Positions 22,995 to 33,969 of a DNA stretch of 64,000 nt are shown one piece after another. Below the pieces are notes generated by a model. It did no database searches. It was not told where the DNA came from and worked only from the letters and a program-made list of their open reading frames with translations. The stretch comes from Tethya wilhelma. Taxonomy: Eukaryota > Porifera > Demospongiae > Tethyida > Tethyidae. The stretch's first letter is position 1. The number at the start of each line of letters is the position of its first letter. The position numbers and the translations under genes are program-made. The stretch is taken from contig CAXIPT010000026.1 in the NCBI GenBank assembly GCA_964030475.1, forward strand, positions 127,538 through 191,537, read 5' to 3'.

Positions 22995-23653
22995 AGCATC
23001 ACTTTTATAAGGCTGGTTGGCTAGCTGGAAAAATAGCTTTAGACGCGCAGCTATGTCCTCTCGTATTAGACCTTCTTGTACATTATAGGCTTTTTTTACT
23101 AGCAAAAGCTTCACTAAACAAAAATACTTGGAGTATAGTTAGCTTGATTGTTGCTTAGTTGCATCATAAAAAATACTTTGTGCAATCTCTTTTAGTATTA
23201 GAAAAACAAAAGGAACGCATAGTTAAAAATTTAATTTAGAGGATTGTGTCATTCACCTCAAATGAATTCAGCGTATAATCAATTAACTTGCTGTGCATTT
23301 AGGTAAGATATCACACTAGTTATATACCAAGATTGAGTTGGTACTGACATGTAGGTGGGGCTCTACGAGGTCTAGAAGTGCAAAAGGTTACGACCATGGC
23401 GATCGTGACAATAAGTTTTCCTAGCTCATTTTCTTTATAGTCTCTAGGATTAGAAGCTTAGCGCTACTTTTGGTAGTAGAGAGATAGTTGCACTATATAT
23501 ATTAGCTAATTTTGCATGCTGCTCATAGCCATGGTGAAAGAAATCCAAAGATGCTCGGAAATCTATTGATCTTTGACTCCTCCAATTTTTCAGCAAATTT
23601 TTCCAGGATCAGCCATGTTCACGCTAGGATTAGCCATCATATAGGTAATAGAT

Positions 23654-24704
23654 GTGACCAAATGTGCAAAAACCGACCAGGTAGTACTTGCAGTGGATTT
23701 TAGTTAGCAATTGCAGAGTAAACAAGGTCATCGCAGCGAGCTATATTCCAAATTTGAAGCGGCTAGGCACTTTAGTTTTGGAGATATGAGCTAAAATATA
23801 CCGACTGTTCATTCCAATTTTACTCGCTAAAAACGTGATCTAATACGTTGCTAAGTGCAAGTACACAAACTCCATATACTTTCCGTGATACAATCAATTT
23901 ATGTTTGTGGTACAATTTTCATGTAGTGTCAGAATATGCATAAAGTTAGTTGAAGCGCTAGTTAAAACTTACTTTTGGAGCTTTTTCAAAGACACAGAAG
24001 ACCAGAGAGCCTTCCAGGATAACTCACCAACGAGATAAGTAAGTCTACTAAGTAGCCGGTGGGCTGTAACTAGAGTAACTAGGCTATAAATGCAAGCGCC
24101 CAATAGTAAATGCATATATCTGTAACTATTTTAACTGTAGAAAATATTCTAGCTAATACTTACTACTCATTGAATCATTAGCGCTTAGCTTCTAACCCTC
24201 ACAATTTCATTGTAAACTTATATTACACAATGTACACAATATTCATTCATTATTATGCAGATAACAGCTCCTAGCAATTCTGCAACACTGTAGGCCGTCT
24301 TCTGATGATCTTCAAGAGATTTCTTTTTCTAGAAATGTTTAGTTCATGAAGAATTCACTGTTTTTTGTTTAAAATTAAATATGCATTATTATAATGAGAT
24401 GCACAAGCAGCAACTGCATCGTGTACTTTATCAGAGTTATTAATCAATGAACATGGAAACATATCCCGTGTACTAACAGGCTAGAAGCTAGCCACGACTG
24501 ACAAAGCTGCATTCAAGCATTCATATCTCAGCAATAGAAGCAGCTTTACCCGTAAAATCTCGTCTGCAGCTTGCCAAGGTATGCCCCTCCCCTCTCGTCC
24601 AAAAAAAAAAAATTTTCGCGCGCGCGTCGCGAATTACACTAAAACCGCCGATTACTACAAACAAAGTTTGGTACTACCTGGTCGGTTTTCCAAAATTCGG
24701 TGAC
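23654..24704. mobile_element. non-autonomous element Z (1.05 kb)
   Basis: The terminal repeats are GTGACCAAATGTGCAAAAAC plus CGACCAGGTAGTAC on the left, and the matching GTACTACCTGGTCGGTTTTC on the right ending GGTGAC. The inverted relative at 30410-30680 has an empty site near 30555-30562 (CTACTTATCTATTACC). Comparison leaves only GAT duplicated, a possible 3-bp target duplication. A homopolymer A run precedes a CG-rich palindrome (CGCGCGCG near 24620). No coding capacity. Confidence 0.7.
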
Positions 24705-24895
24705 TGATAAGTACTTTAACACATTAGTTTGTCTTTGTTGAAGTAAGTATGCTGCATAATAAGCATCAATCAACTAGTACAAAAAATAAATTCAAATTTA
24801 GTAATTCATCACGTATCCACATCCTGTAAATTCCGGGTGTAAAGTGTTAATTATGCTCTAGTTATATCACCTTTGTTTTAAATTGGCTTCTTCAG

Positions 24896-25776
24896 GTTTT
24901 TTGCCGGCTTGCAATATAGCTGTGCTGTTTTATTGGCATTGCCAGCACAGATCTGTCCAGTACAAGCTGTCTCCAGTAACTCAAAAAGGTGGATTCAGCT
25001 AAAGTACCCTTTTAAGCCTGCTCCCATGCCTGGACGTATTGTTTGTGGACACTCCAGAGGTACAAACATGATTAATTATTGATTATGCTGTTATAACATA
25101 ATTTGTATTGACATACATTCTTTGTAGTACATGTTGGTAGAAGTTTGATGTCATCTCTTTTGTAGCCTGGGACACGCAGGAGGACATGCTCTTCTGCGAA
25201 GTTTTTAAGAAATTTCACCAGGTATTGGATGTCTTCTTTGGACCTGGCATTGTGTGTAAGATCTCTTCGCCAATAACAGCCATGAAGATATCACTCAACG
25301 GATGGAGAGTATTCTGAAGGGGCCTGGTTGTTTTCTTCCGGCAGATCTCTCACTCTCTGCACTCGAAGATAGCTACAACAACAAGCTTTAAAATTTTTAG
25401 GAAGAAGGGTGCTTAACTGTTCTTTACTATTCAACACCAAGACCAATGCAGAGAACTCAGCTGGAAGGAGTTGGACCTCGTCATCCTGGGGCAAATTAAT
25501 GCTCACCTTAGCGCAATTATCGACTGTGAATCACTAGCCTGCTACATGGAACAGGACATTGCAAGGATATTCAACCAAATTAGAGAGGACTTTGACCTCT
25601 TTATTAACGATAATCAAGCATCCCTCCTAACGCTCTTCCAGAACTACCTAGATGTGGAAGATCAGGGCATTGACCATATGGATAACTCGATGTCTTCTAG
25701 TCCAGAGCTAGCTGAATTTGAACCAGCACATGAACAATTAACTCCAGTTTTGTCCCAATGCAATTATTATTATTAG
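24896..25776 (+). CDS. unrecognised spliced gene candidate
   Basis: I do not recognise this protein. Exon 24896-25059 follows a strong acceptor (GGCTTCTTCAG) and is open throughout (..AVSSNSKRWIQLKYPFKPA then PMPGRIVCGHSR). Its GT donor at 25060 joins in phase to exon 25166-25221 (after TTTTGTAG; AWDTQEDMLFCEVFKKFHQ), which ends at a GTATTG donor. A third open block, about 25446-25776, reads WKELDLVILGQINAHLSAII... and ends in a stop at 25774. The acceptor for exon 3 is not certain (candidates near 25440-25462), and no start codon was found. Acidic C-terminus. It is flanked by repeats on both sides and could be a host gene remnant or part of an element. Confidence 0.35.
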
Positions 25777-25869
25777 GTGGCTACTTTCCTTTCTGCATAC
25801 TAGCTAGCACTGAGTGTACGGTGCATCATTTGATGTTCTTCTATGAATCACAATCAGGCCCTGAAAATA

Positions 25870-26344
25870 GGAGTGATGCTGATGAAGAGCAACATTACAA
25901 CATAAAGTGGTAAGTCCAATACAGAAACTTCAAAGCAGTAATAAAGAAAGCAAGTGAGTGAGCAACAAGAAGCTCTCTTGCAAACGGGAGAGAATAATAA
26001 TTATCAAAGCAGCTTATCGCACAGCTGCCTGTTATCATCGTGCTTGTATGTCGTAGTAATGGCTGGGAGGTATGCACACGTAGCAAAGTATTTCCGTGCA
26101 CGAGAAAACTTTAAAATCATGATGGCTGACCTTGCTGCACTTTTCTTCAAATAACTCTGCAACAGAAGCAACTCTGCCCTTGAAATCTCGCCTGCAGGTA
26201 GCTGAATGATGCCAAACCCCAGCTCTGCAAAAAAAAAAAAAAAAAAAAAAAAATCAATTTTGCCGGTATTGTGGAAATTCAACAAAGACCGTGTTTTACT
26301 CAAAACAAAGTTTTATTACATCTGGTCAGTTTTTTAAAATTGGG
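25870..26344. mobile_element. Z-type element fragment, right end
   Basis: CTCTGCAACAGAAGCAACTC, a long A run (26229-26252) and the end ACATCTGGTCAGTTTTTTAA..GGGTCAC mirror the right end of element Z. It abuts the first unit of satellite array B. The left end is not resolved. Confidence 0.45.
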
Positions 26345-28616
26345 TCACTTTTGTCAAAAGTGTAGTTTTTGGTATTAGAAAATTTCTAAGTCGATAATCA
26401 CTTAAAAAGACAAAGTTCTTTTCCTCTACCATCAGAAAACTTTGTTTTTAGCTAAGAATGTTTTTTACATCAAGAGAATGTTTGATGTGTTAAGAAAAGT
26501 AAATTTCTACAAAAGTATTGTTTTGTTGTAGAAAATGTTTTCAATGCAAAATAAACTTTTTTCGTCAAAAGTGTACATTTTGGTTTTAGTCTAAGTCCAT
26601 AGTCACTCAAAAAGACTAAGTTCTTTTCTGTACCGTGAAAAAACCTTGGTTTTTCCCCAACAATATTTTTTACATGAAAAGAGTTTTATATGTGTTGAAA
26701 ATGTTAATTTTCACCAAAGTGTGTCTTCTTTGCTGAAAAATGTTTTCAAAGCAAAATAAATGTTTTTTTGTTGAAAATTTTCTAAGTCCATAGTCACTCA
26801 AATTGATTAAGTTTTTTTTCTCTACCATGAGAGAACTTTGTTTTTTGCTAACAATTTTTTTTTTAAATTAGGAAAATGTTACATGTGGTAAAAACACCAA
26901 GTTTTCACAAAAGTGTTTTTTTTTGTGCTGAAAAATGTTTTCAAGATAAAAAAAACTTTTTTTGTCAAAAGTGTACATTTTGATTTTAGAAAAAAAAATT
27001 TTAAGTCCAAAGTCACTCAAAAAGATTAAGTTAATTTTTTGTACTGGGAGAAAACTTTGTTACTATACAACAACGATGTTTTTACATCAAGAGAATGTTC
27101 CATGCGTTGAAAAAATATAACTGTCTCTTTTGTACTAGAAAATATTTTCAAGAGTTATTTGTGAAAAGTATAGTTTTTGATCTTTGAAAATTCATAGCCA
27201 CTCAAAAAGACTAAGTTCTTTTTCTCTACCATGAGAAATCTTTGTTTTTCACCAACAATGTTTTTACACCAAGAGAAGGTTCCATGTGTTGAAAAAAGTA
27301 AAAGTTCCCAAAAGTGTTGCTTTTGTGCGGAAAAATTTATTCAAAGCAAAATAAAGGTGTTTGAGAAAAGTGTACTTTTTGTCTGAAAAATTTTGCTAAG
27401 TCCATGCCATGGTCACTCAAAAAAACTAAGTTCTTTATCTTTTCCGTGAGAAAACTTTGTTTTTGACCAACAATGTTTTATACACCAAGAAAATGTTCCA
27501 TGTGTTGAAAAAAGTAAGAATTCACAAAAGTGTTGCTTTTTTGCTTTTTAGTAAATAAAAGTGTCCTTTTTGGTCTTAGAAAATTTTCTAAGTCCATCGT
27601 CACTCAAGTTCTTCATATCTACTATCAAAGACTTTGTTTTTCAACAACAATGTTTTTTACACCAAGAGAATGTTCCAAGTGTAAAAATTCACAAAAGTGT
27701 TTCTTTTGTGCTGATCAATGTTTTTACGACAAAAAATACGTTTTATGAAAAGTGTACTTTTTGGTCTTAGAAACTTTTCTAAACCCATAGTCACTCAAAA
27801 AAACTAAGTTCTTTATCTATTCCGTGAGAAAACTTTGTTTTTCACTAACCGCCAAGAGAATGTTTCATCTGTTGAAAAAAGTAAAATTAAACAAAAGTGT
27901 TTCTTTAGTTCTGATAAATGTTTTCACAACAAAATAAACATTTTTTGTGATAAGTGTATTTTTTGGTCTTAGAACATTATCTAAGTCCATAGTCACTCAA
28001 AAACAAATAAGTTCTGTATCTTTACAGTGATAGAAGAAGAGAATGTTCCATGTGTTGAAACAAATAAAAATTCACAAAAGGGTTTCTTTTGTGCTGAAAA
28101 ATGTTTTTACGACAAAATAAATGTTTTTTGTGAAATGTACTTTTTGGTCTTACAAATTTTCTTAGTCCATAGTCGCTCAAAAAAACTAGGTTTTTTATCT
28201 CTCCCATGAGAAAACTTTGTTTTTCATCAACTATGTTTTTACACCAGGAGAATGTTCCATGTGTTGAAACAAGTAAAAATTCACAAAGTGTTTTTTTAAA
28301 TTTTATTAAGGAAATAAACCTGTTTTGTGAAAAGTGTAGTTTTGGTCTTAAAAATTTTGCTGAGTCCATAGTCACTCAAAAAAACTAAAAGTAAAAGTTC
28401 ACAAAAGTGTTTTGTTTTGTAGTGAAAAATGTTTTCACGACAAAATAAACGTGTTTTTTTGGTCTTAAAACCTTTTTCTAAGTCACACTCAAAAATCTAA
28501 GTTCATTATCTCAGAAAACTTTGTTTTTCATCAACAATGTTTTTTACACCAAGAGAATGTTCCATGTGTTAAAAAAAGTAAAAGTTCACAAAAATGTTGC
28601 TTATGTGCTGAAATAT

Positions 28617-29406
28617 GTGAGGCTCCAAGCGAAAAACGAACGTTTGGGAATTTCCGCGAATTTTGAGTTAGCTATTCCATGTGTATCTAGGCTTTTCTAG
28701 GAAGTGCATATCAAAATTTGGTGCGCATAGCTGTTGTAGTTTTCCAGATATAGCTCTTGCAAGCAGCCCTGCCTCCACTCGTGGCTTCCTGGTAAAACAG
28801 TAGTAAACCTGTTGCTATGTAAACTATGGGCGGTCCGTATACTCTCCGTATCTTGATTAGATCATGTACAGTACATGCTGAATATTACCAACGTGGGGAC
28901 TAAAATTATTTAGTAAGAAGCGAGTAGCTAGGAAAGAAGACCTAGGAGACGGCTACTGGACTCAAGGAGGTGAGCACTTGCTAGCAGAGAGACAGTTTCT
29001 AGGTATAGTAAGTTCCGAGAACTAAACTAAGCTTCAAAATAACCTGTACGCGATCGCCGTACAGGGAGAGGTAATACGAGTAGAAAGCTACTGTATGTAA
29101 GCGCTTGGATTAGACAAGCACATATAAAGCTTTAGCTTACCTTTCTGCCCGTGTGCTGTAGCAAAATTCTGAGATCAGTCAGCTTATAGAGCACTGAGAA
29201 CATGGAATAAACAATTCATTTTTGTGGCAGCTGCCTAGCTCATTAATATTCACTACGGTCTGTTGCACAGTATAACAACAGTTCTCCGTATTAGCAACTA
29301 AATAAAAATGAACAGGGCTAACAATACGGTCTATATCTCTGCAACAGAAGCAGCTACTCTAAAAACAATAATTTCCTAAAAGTCCGGTTTTCCCTTGAAG
29401 CCTCAC
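28617..29406. mobile_element. element W inserted in the satellite
   Basis: A 790-bp insert with inverted ends GTGAGGCTCCAAG and CTTGAAGCCTCAC and ATAT on both sides. Inside are phrases shared with element Z (TATACTCTCCGTATC, ATCTCTGCAACAGAAGCAGC), so W and Z are distant relatives. Non-coding. Confidence 0.7.
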
Positions 29407-30204
29407 ATATTTTTTCAAGGCAAAATAAACGTTTTTAATGAAAAGTGTCCTATTTGGTCTTAGAAAATTTTCTAAGTTTATAGACTAAGTTCTTTATCTC
29501 TACAGTGAGAAAACTTTATTTTTCAATAACAATTTTTTTTAGACCAAGAGAATGTTCCATGTGTTGAAAAGAGTAAAACTTCATAAAAGTGTTTTGTTTT
29601 TGTGCTGAAAAATGTTTTCTCAAGATAAAATAATTGTTTTTGTGAAAAGTTTACTTTTGCTCTTAGAACAAAATACAAATCCATAGTCACTCAAAAAGAC
29701 TACGTTCTTTATCTCTTCCATTAGAAAACTTTGTTTTTCACCAACAATGTTCTTTACACCAAGAGAATGTTCCATGTGTTGAAACAAATAAAAATTCACA
29801 AAAGTGTTTTTGTGCTGAAAAATGTTTTCACGACAAAATAAACTTTATTTGGGAAAAATGTACTTTTTGATCTTAGAAAATTTTATAAGTCCATAGTCAC
29901 TCAAGAAGACCAAGTTCTTTTTCTATACAGTGAGAAAACTTTGTTTCACTCAACTCTATTCAAATTTGGGCGGCCATTTTCTGCCTGAAGCGCTGATTTT
30001 CCAGAAGGGTTCTGCTTCTTCCAGCACCAGCTACATCGCTACATCAGACTTTTTAACTTGCCAAAGGGAAATACAACCTCCACTAAAGATAATTTAACCC
30101 CAAAATCTCAATTTTGAGGTAAGCCAGTAGCTTTGAAGCTTGATCTGTTGTTGAGGTGTAATAAATTATTTAATTCTTTTATCAAGGAACTATATAGATG
30201 AGTG

Positions 30205-30262
30205 TACCAATGTGTGTGTGTCTGTGTGTGTGTGGGTGGGTGTGTGTGTGAGAGAGAGAGAT
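30205..30262. repeat. TG/GA microsatellite
   Basis: (TG)n followed by GGGTGGG and (GA)n, inside the non-satellite stretch of array B. Confidence 0.85.
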
Positions 30263-30406
30263 TGAGTGAAGCTTTGAGTGGGTCTTGTGCTGTCTGGATG
30301 TTGCGTCCATCGAAATAAACGTTTTTGTCAAAAGTGTACATTTTGGTTTTAGAAAATTTTCTAAGTGCATAGTCACTCCAGAAGACTAAGTTCTTTTTCT
30401 CTACCT

Positions 30407-30686
30407 TAATGCTTTACACCCGGAAATTACAGGATGTGGCCACGTGATGAATTAATAAATTAAAATTTATTTTTCGTACTAGTTGATTGATGTTTATTAT
30501 GTAGCTCTGGCTGCATACATACTTCAAAATAGACAAACTAAGGTGTTAAACTACTTATCTATTACCTGTATGACAGCTAATCCTAGCGTGGACATGGCTG
30601 ATCCTAGAAAATTTTATTCAGGTTAGAAGTTCAATAGATTTCAAGTGTCTTTGGCTTTCTTTCTCCCTGGCTTTAGAGCAGCATCC
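30407..30686 (-). mobile_element. truncated Y4-type end (inverted)
   Basis: Starts with TTAA and matches the reverse complement of the 24847 end plus 23560-23653, but lacks element Z. It is cut off at the MULE-region terminus near 30686. Confidence 0.55.
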
Positions 30687-31271
30687 ACTGGTTGAAAAGT
30701 TGGATAGGATTGATGACGGATAGATGTGTGAAACATCACTTGTCATAAGATATTCTGCATGTATGAAATTTTGTATTTCCTATACTAATTTCCTACAGAG
30801 GATAGAACCAGATTTCCTGGTAGGATAGTTGACATGAAATTTGATCTATCCTAAAATTTACTGCTGTCAATGAAATATCATACTAACTACATAAGTTCTG
30901 CAGATTTCCTCAATTTCTTTACCAATATTATTATAATCACTTTTTATAATGTTAGCAAACTTACAAATAAATAAATGTGTAGCTCTAACAAAACAGTATC
31001 TTACATACTAAATAGACATGAAATGTCACAATCATTGACTATAATACATAAGGAGATCAATGAATGCATGATTATGACAATAAACAACAAGAGCATGAAA
31101 TTAGATTATTATAAGGTTAACCTGACCAGTAAACAGTACATAATGTCAGTCATGCACTGGTGCTGGTGATTGCAAGTGCATAGGAGCACCTCGCATTGAA
31201 GAGGTAGTAGAGATAATCCTTTTCTTACGCTGTCTTTTTGCTTGTGATGATTTTGCCTCCAAACTTTTGGN

Positions 31272-32736
31272 GCGATACGGAAAGCATCCAGTGTTCATCG
31301 GCCCTGTGCTAATACATTACCGAAAAAACTTCCCATCGTTTCTGTTTTTCGCCTCCTCACTGATCGGGTTACGCAAGTCCCTTGAGGCAATACGAGTGTT
31401 TGGAACTGATGGTGAAGTTGCTCTGATTGAAGCCTTTAGCCACGAGTTCAGGTTTTCCACTCACCTATTCTGTTTCAACCACATACGCAGCAATATCAAG
31501 AGGGAACTCCAAGATCGAAACTTTCCAGAGAGTGATGTCGTGGAGATCACTGAGAATATCTTCGGGAAGTTGGTGAGTGGTGTGTTTTCTGAAGGCATCA
31601 TCGACGCTGAAAGTGAAGATGAATTCTTCGAAAAGCTGGGTGAATTGAAGGAACTGGTATCTGAGAAGGAACTTATTGGAAGTGGAATTCGTGCTGGTTT
31701 CTTTGACTGGTTCTCCCAGTACAAGGTGGAGAATATCATCAGTGGGATGCTTAAGCCAGTTCGGAGGGAGGCAGGGCTTGGAAGCCCCCCTTCACCATTC
31801 ACAACGAATGCTTCGGAGTCGGTAAATGCCATACTCAAGAGAAAAGTCGACTACAAGAAGAGTGAGCTCCATGTGTTCATTAACCACCTGAAGCAGCTAG
31901 TCGATGAGCAAGAAAAGGAAATCGAGCGAGCAGTGATCGGGCGAGGAAAATACAAGTTTATTGCCGACTATAGTCATTTAGAGATCAAAGAGAGTCAGTG
32001 GTTCAAGATGACCAGGGATCAAAGGGAAAAGCACATGAAGAAGGTGGCATCAACCCATCTCTCAACAGGAAGTGCCCAGTCACCCACGTCCCCTGAACTT
32101 CCTGTGGCAAGTCCCTCCCAGCTCTCAGTTAGTGCCGAAGAGTTTCACTCTGGCTTGAAGATCCCACTTGGTGCTGTGCAAGGCATCTGGAACAAAGCAG
32201 AGGAGTTACTTCGGGATCCAGATGCCTTTTCCGCTGCTCCTGGATACCATAGCAACAGCAGAATGGTCAAAAGTCGCCGCGGGAATCCACCACACCTTGT
32301 TCAGTTTGTACCTTCCGCCAAACAAGGCAAGTATGCTTGTGACAAGGACTGTCCAAACTGGAAGGCGATGAAGCTGTGTTCCCATTCTGTGGCAGTGGCT
32401 CAATTAAATGGATCGCTTCAGGAGTTCTGCAACCTTTACCGAAAGACAAAACGTGTACCGAACGTGTCACAATTTGCTCTCTCTGGTCTACCTAGTGGCA
32501 TTGGTAAGAAAGGCAATCAAGTCACCAGGAAACGTAAAAGGGAACCTGAAAATGTGCGAATTCCATTGAGCAGAGACAACCCAGGACTCCAATCTACACC
32601 AAGTGTCACTAGAAGCCAACCAAGCCATGTTACAAGCCAGCCTGGACCAAGCTACGCTACAAGCCAGCCTGGACCAAGCTACGCTACAAGCCAGCCTGGA
32701 CCAATGGCAGATGTAAACCAACTTGGTACTTATTGG
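31272..32736 (+). CDS. MULE-type transposase with SWIM finger, left copy (partial)
   Basis: Open for 488 codons from the N at 31271 to the gap at 32737. It contains the second catalytic Asp (VFGTDGEVALIEAF), the CFNHIRSN motif, the catalytic Glu region (TTNASESVNAILKRK) and a SWIM zinc finger (CDKDCPNWKAMKLCSHSVAV). The tail holds GPSYATSQP repeats. The first Asp (DPTF motif) and upstream exons are absent because the sequence begins at an assembly join. Unlike the copy at 33970-37346 it has GGA where that copy has a stop, and it lacks the 10-bp deletion. MULE transposases cut element ends; the SWIM finger is common in their C-termini. Confidence 0.85.
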
Positions 32737-32824
32737 NNNNNNNNNNNNNNNNNNNNNNNNNNNNNNNNNNNNNNNNNNNNNNNNNNNNNNNNNNNNNNNN
32801 NNNNNNNNNNNNNNNNNNNNNNNN
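32737..32824. other. assembly gap of 88 N
   Basis: A run of N interrupts the transposase reading frame. What lies on the right belongs to a different gene, so the true gap content is unknown. Confidence 0.98.
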
Positions 32825-32894
32825 ATTTTTATTGTATAGCTGCAGCATATACCTATTATCGTACCAAATGTCAGGAGAAGTCTCTTAAAGTAGA

Positions 32895-33394
32895 GGCATA
32901 CATTATGAAAGATATCGTACTCGAAGGCGGCGAGAGAGACTTCTACGGGTAAGTGACTTGCATGTGTATTATGTGCTATGTCATACGTGTCTCACTCATC
33001 CCCATTGCATGCTTGTCACTTATGATTTCAGGAACACAAGGGCAATATTTATCAAACTATTTTAATCTTGTCCGCAGAAATTGCAGGAACGTTTGTCAAT
33101 ACTCCAGAAAGCTAATATGGCTGCCAAAGACAAGGAAAAATGGACCAAAATTCTACATGCTGAAGTAATGTCAAGTGAAGAGAGTTCATCAGATAGTGAA
33201 GAAGTCTTTGTTCGGCCCCTACCTTGGCGTTCTTAACTAGTTAATAACTTTTTCGCAGAATTGGATGCCAAAAGTTTGTAGGCAAAATTATCACAATCAA
33301 AAAGACAGTGTAAGAAAAGGATTATCTCTACTACCTCTTCAATGCGAGGTGCTCCTGTGCACTTGCCGAAATGGGCAATCACCAGCACCAGTGC
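32895..33394 (+). pseudogene. LPWRS-motif protein, second gene of the MULE region
   Basis: Exon about 32895-32948 (HYERYRTRRRRERLLR) joins in phase 0 through GTAAGT...CCGCAG to exon 33078 onward (KLQERLSILQKANMAAKDKE..., then SSEESSSDSEEVFVRPLPWR). It continues as NNFFAELDAK and ends in a basic stretch before KWAITSTSA. Two in-frame stops, TAA at about 33235 after PWRS and TAG at about 33282, break this copy. In the inverted copy at 31150-31270 the second of these is an intact GAG (Glu) codon, and KSSQAKRQRKKR is preserved. Small basic coiled proteins with a PWRS motif and a QAKRQ tail are, from memory, repeated in sponge and cnidarian genomes. Function unknown. Confidence 0.55.
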
Positions 33395-33790
33395 ATGACT
33401 GACATTATGTACTGTTTACTGGTCAGGTTAACCTTATAATCATCTAACTTCATGCTCTTGTTGTTTATTGTCATAATCATGCATTCATTGATCTCCTTAT
33501 GAATTATTGTGACAATTCATGTCTATTCAGTATGTAAGTTACTGTTATTTTGTTAGAGCTACACATTTATTTGTAAATTTGCTAACATTATTAATTTTAA
33601 AAAGTGATTATAATAATATTGGTAAAGAAATTTGCAGAACTTATGTAGTTAGTATGATCTTTCATTGACAGCAGTAAATTTAAGGATAGATCAAATTTCA
33701 TGTCAACTATCCTACCAGGAAATCTGGGAGTCTGGACTGGACTGGACTGGAATGGAATACTGGAATGACCTTTTGAACTCTTTTTGCTCA

Positions 33791-33969
33791 CTGAGCAGTG
33801 TTTGGCCACATCAACAATTATTATTACTCACAATGTGTTTAGGTGCAACAACAGGCAGAACAAGTACAAACCAATTGTGCAAGATAGAACAAAAAGCAAT
33901 ATGACATACACTACAAGAAAAGTCCATTGATGATTTTAAGTGATTTTGGTACAACAACAGAGTAAATGA
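33791..33969. other. 3' flank of the MULE gene
   Basis: Short non-coding stretch between the inner terminal block and the MULE stop codon; no motif recognised. Confidence 0.4.

Larger units (their letters stand above)
19169..23286. mobile_element. TTAA-flanked element Y3 carrying later insertions
   Basis: TTAA at 19169-19172 and 23283-23286 bracket ends CCGATTATACGCGGTTGACG and GCGTATAATCAA, which match Y2. The interior equals Y2 up to GAGATAGTTAAGCTATATGCC, is then broken by an X arm and a hAT element, and resumes at AGCATCACTTTTATAAGG. Y2 shows the unbroken form AGCCATAGCATCCCTTTTGC. Confidence 0.8.
19096..24847. mobile_element. outer TTAA-associated element Y4 interrupted by Y3 and Z
   Basis: The flanks of Y3 align to the inside of Y1: GCGAATTAGCATTGAACTT before and CTTGCTGTGCATTTAGGTAAG after correspond to GCGTTTGAGCTATGAGCTT and CTTGCTGTGCAGTTAGGTAAG in Y1. 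So an older relative was split. Its right end near 24847 reads CGGGTGTAAAGTG followed by TTAA. The same end recurs inverted at 30407 (TTAA then TGCTTTACACCCGG). The left limit near 19092 (a TTAA) is uncertain because it does not pair with the right end. Confidence 0.45.
26345..30405. repeat. satellite array B, interrupted
   Basis: Some fifteen or more tandem units of about 180-215 bp share the landmarks of array A. They are broken by element W (28617-29406) and by a unique stretch with a TG/GA microsatellite (about 29945-30310). The unit is strongly AT-rich, with runs of T or A about 10-11 bp apart in places. The array ends at a TTAA (30407) where a Y4-type end begins. No conserved reading frame spans successive units. 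Confidence 0.85.

Noticed and set aside
27530..28388. Several 60-117 codon frames on both strands of the satellite
   Set aside because: They repeat with the satellite unit, overlap on opposite strands and share no frame between successive units.
30108..30376. His/Thr-rich frame (HTHPPTHTQ)
   Set aside because: Translation of a TG microsatellite.
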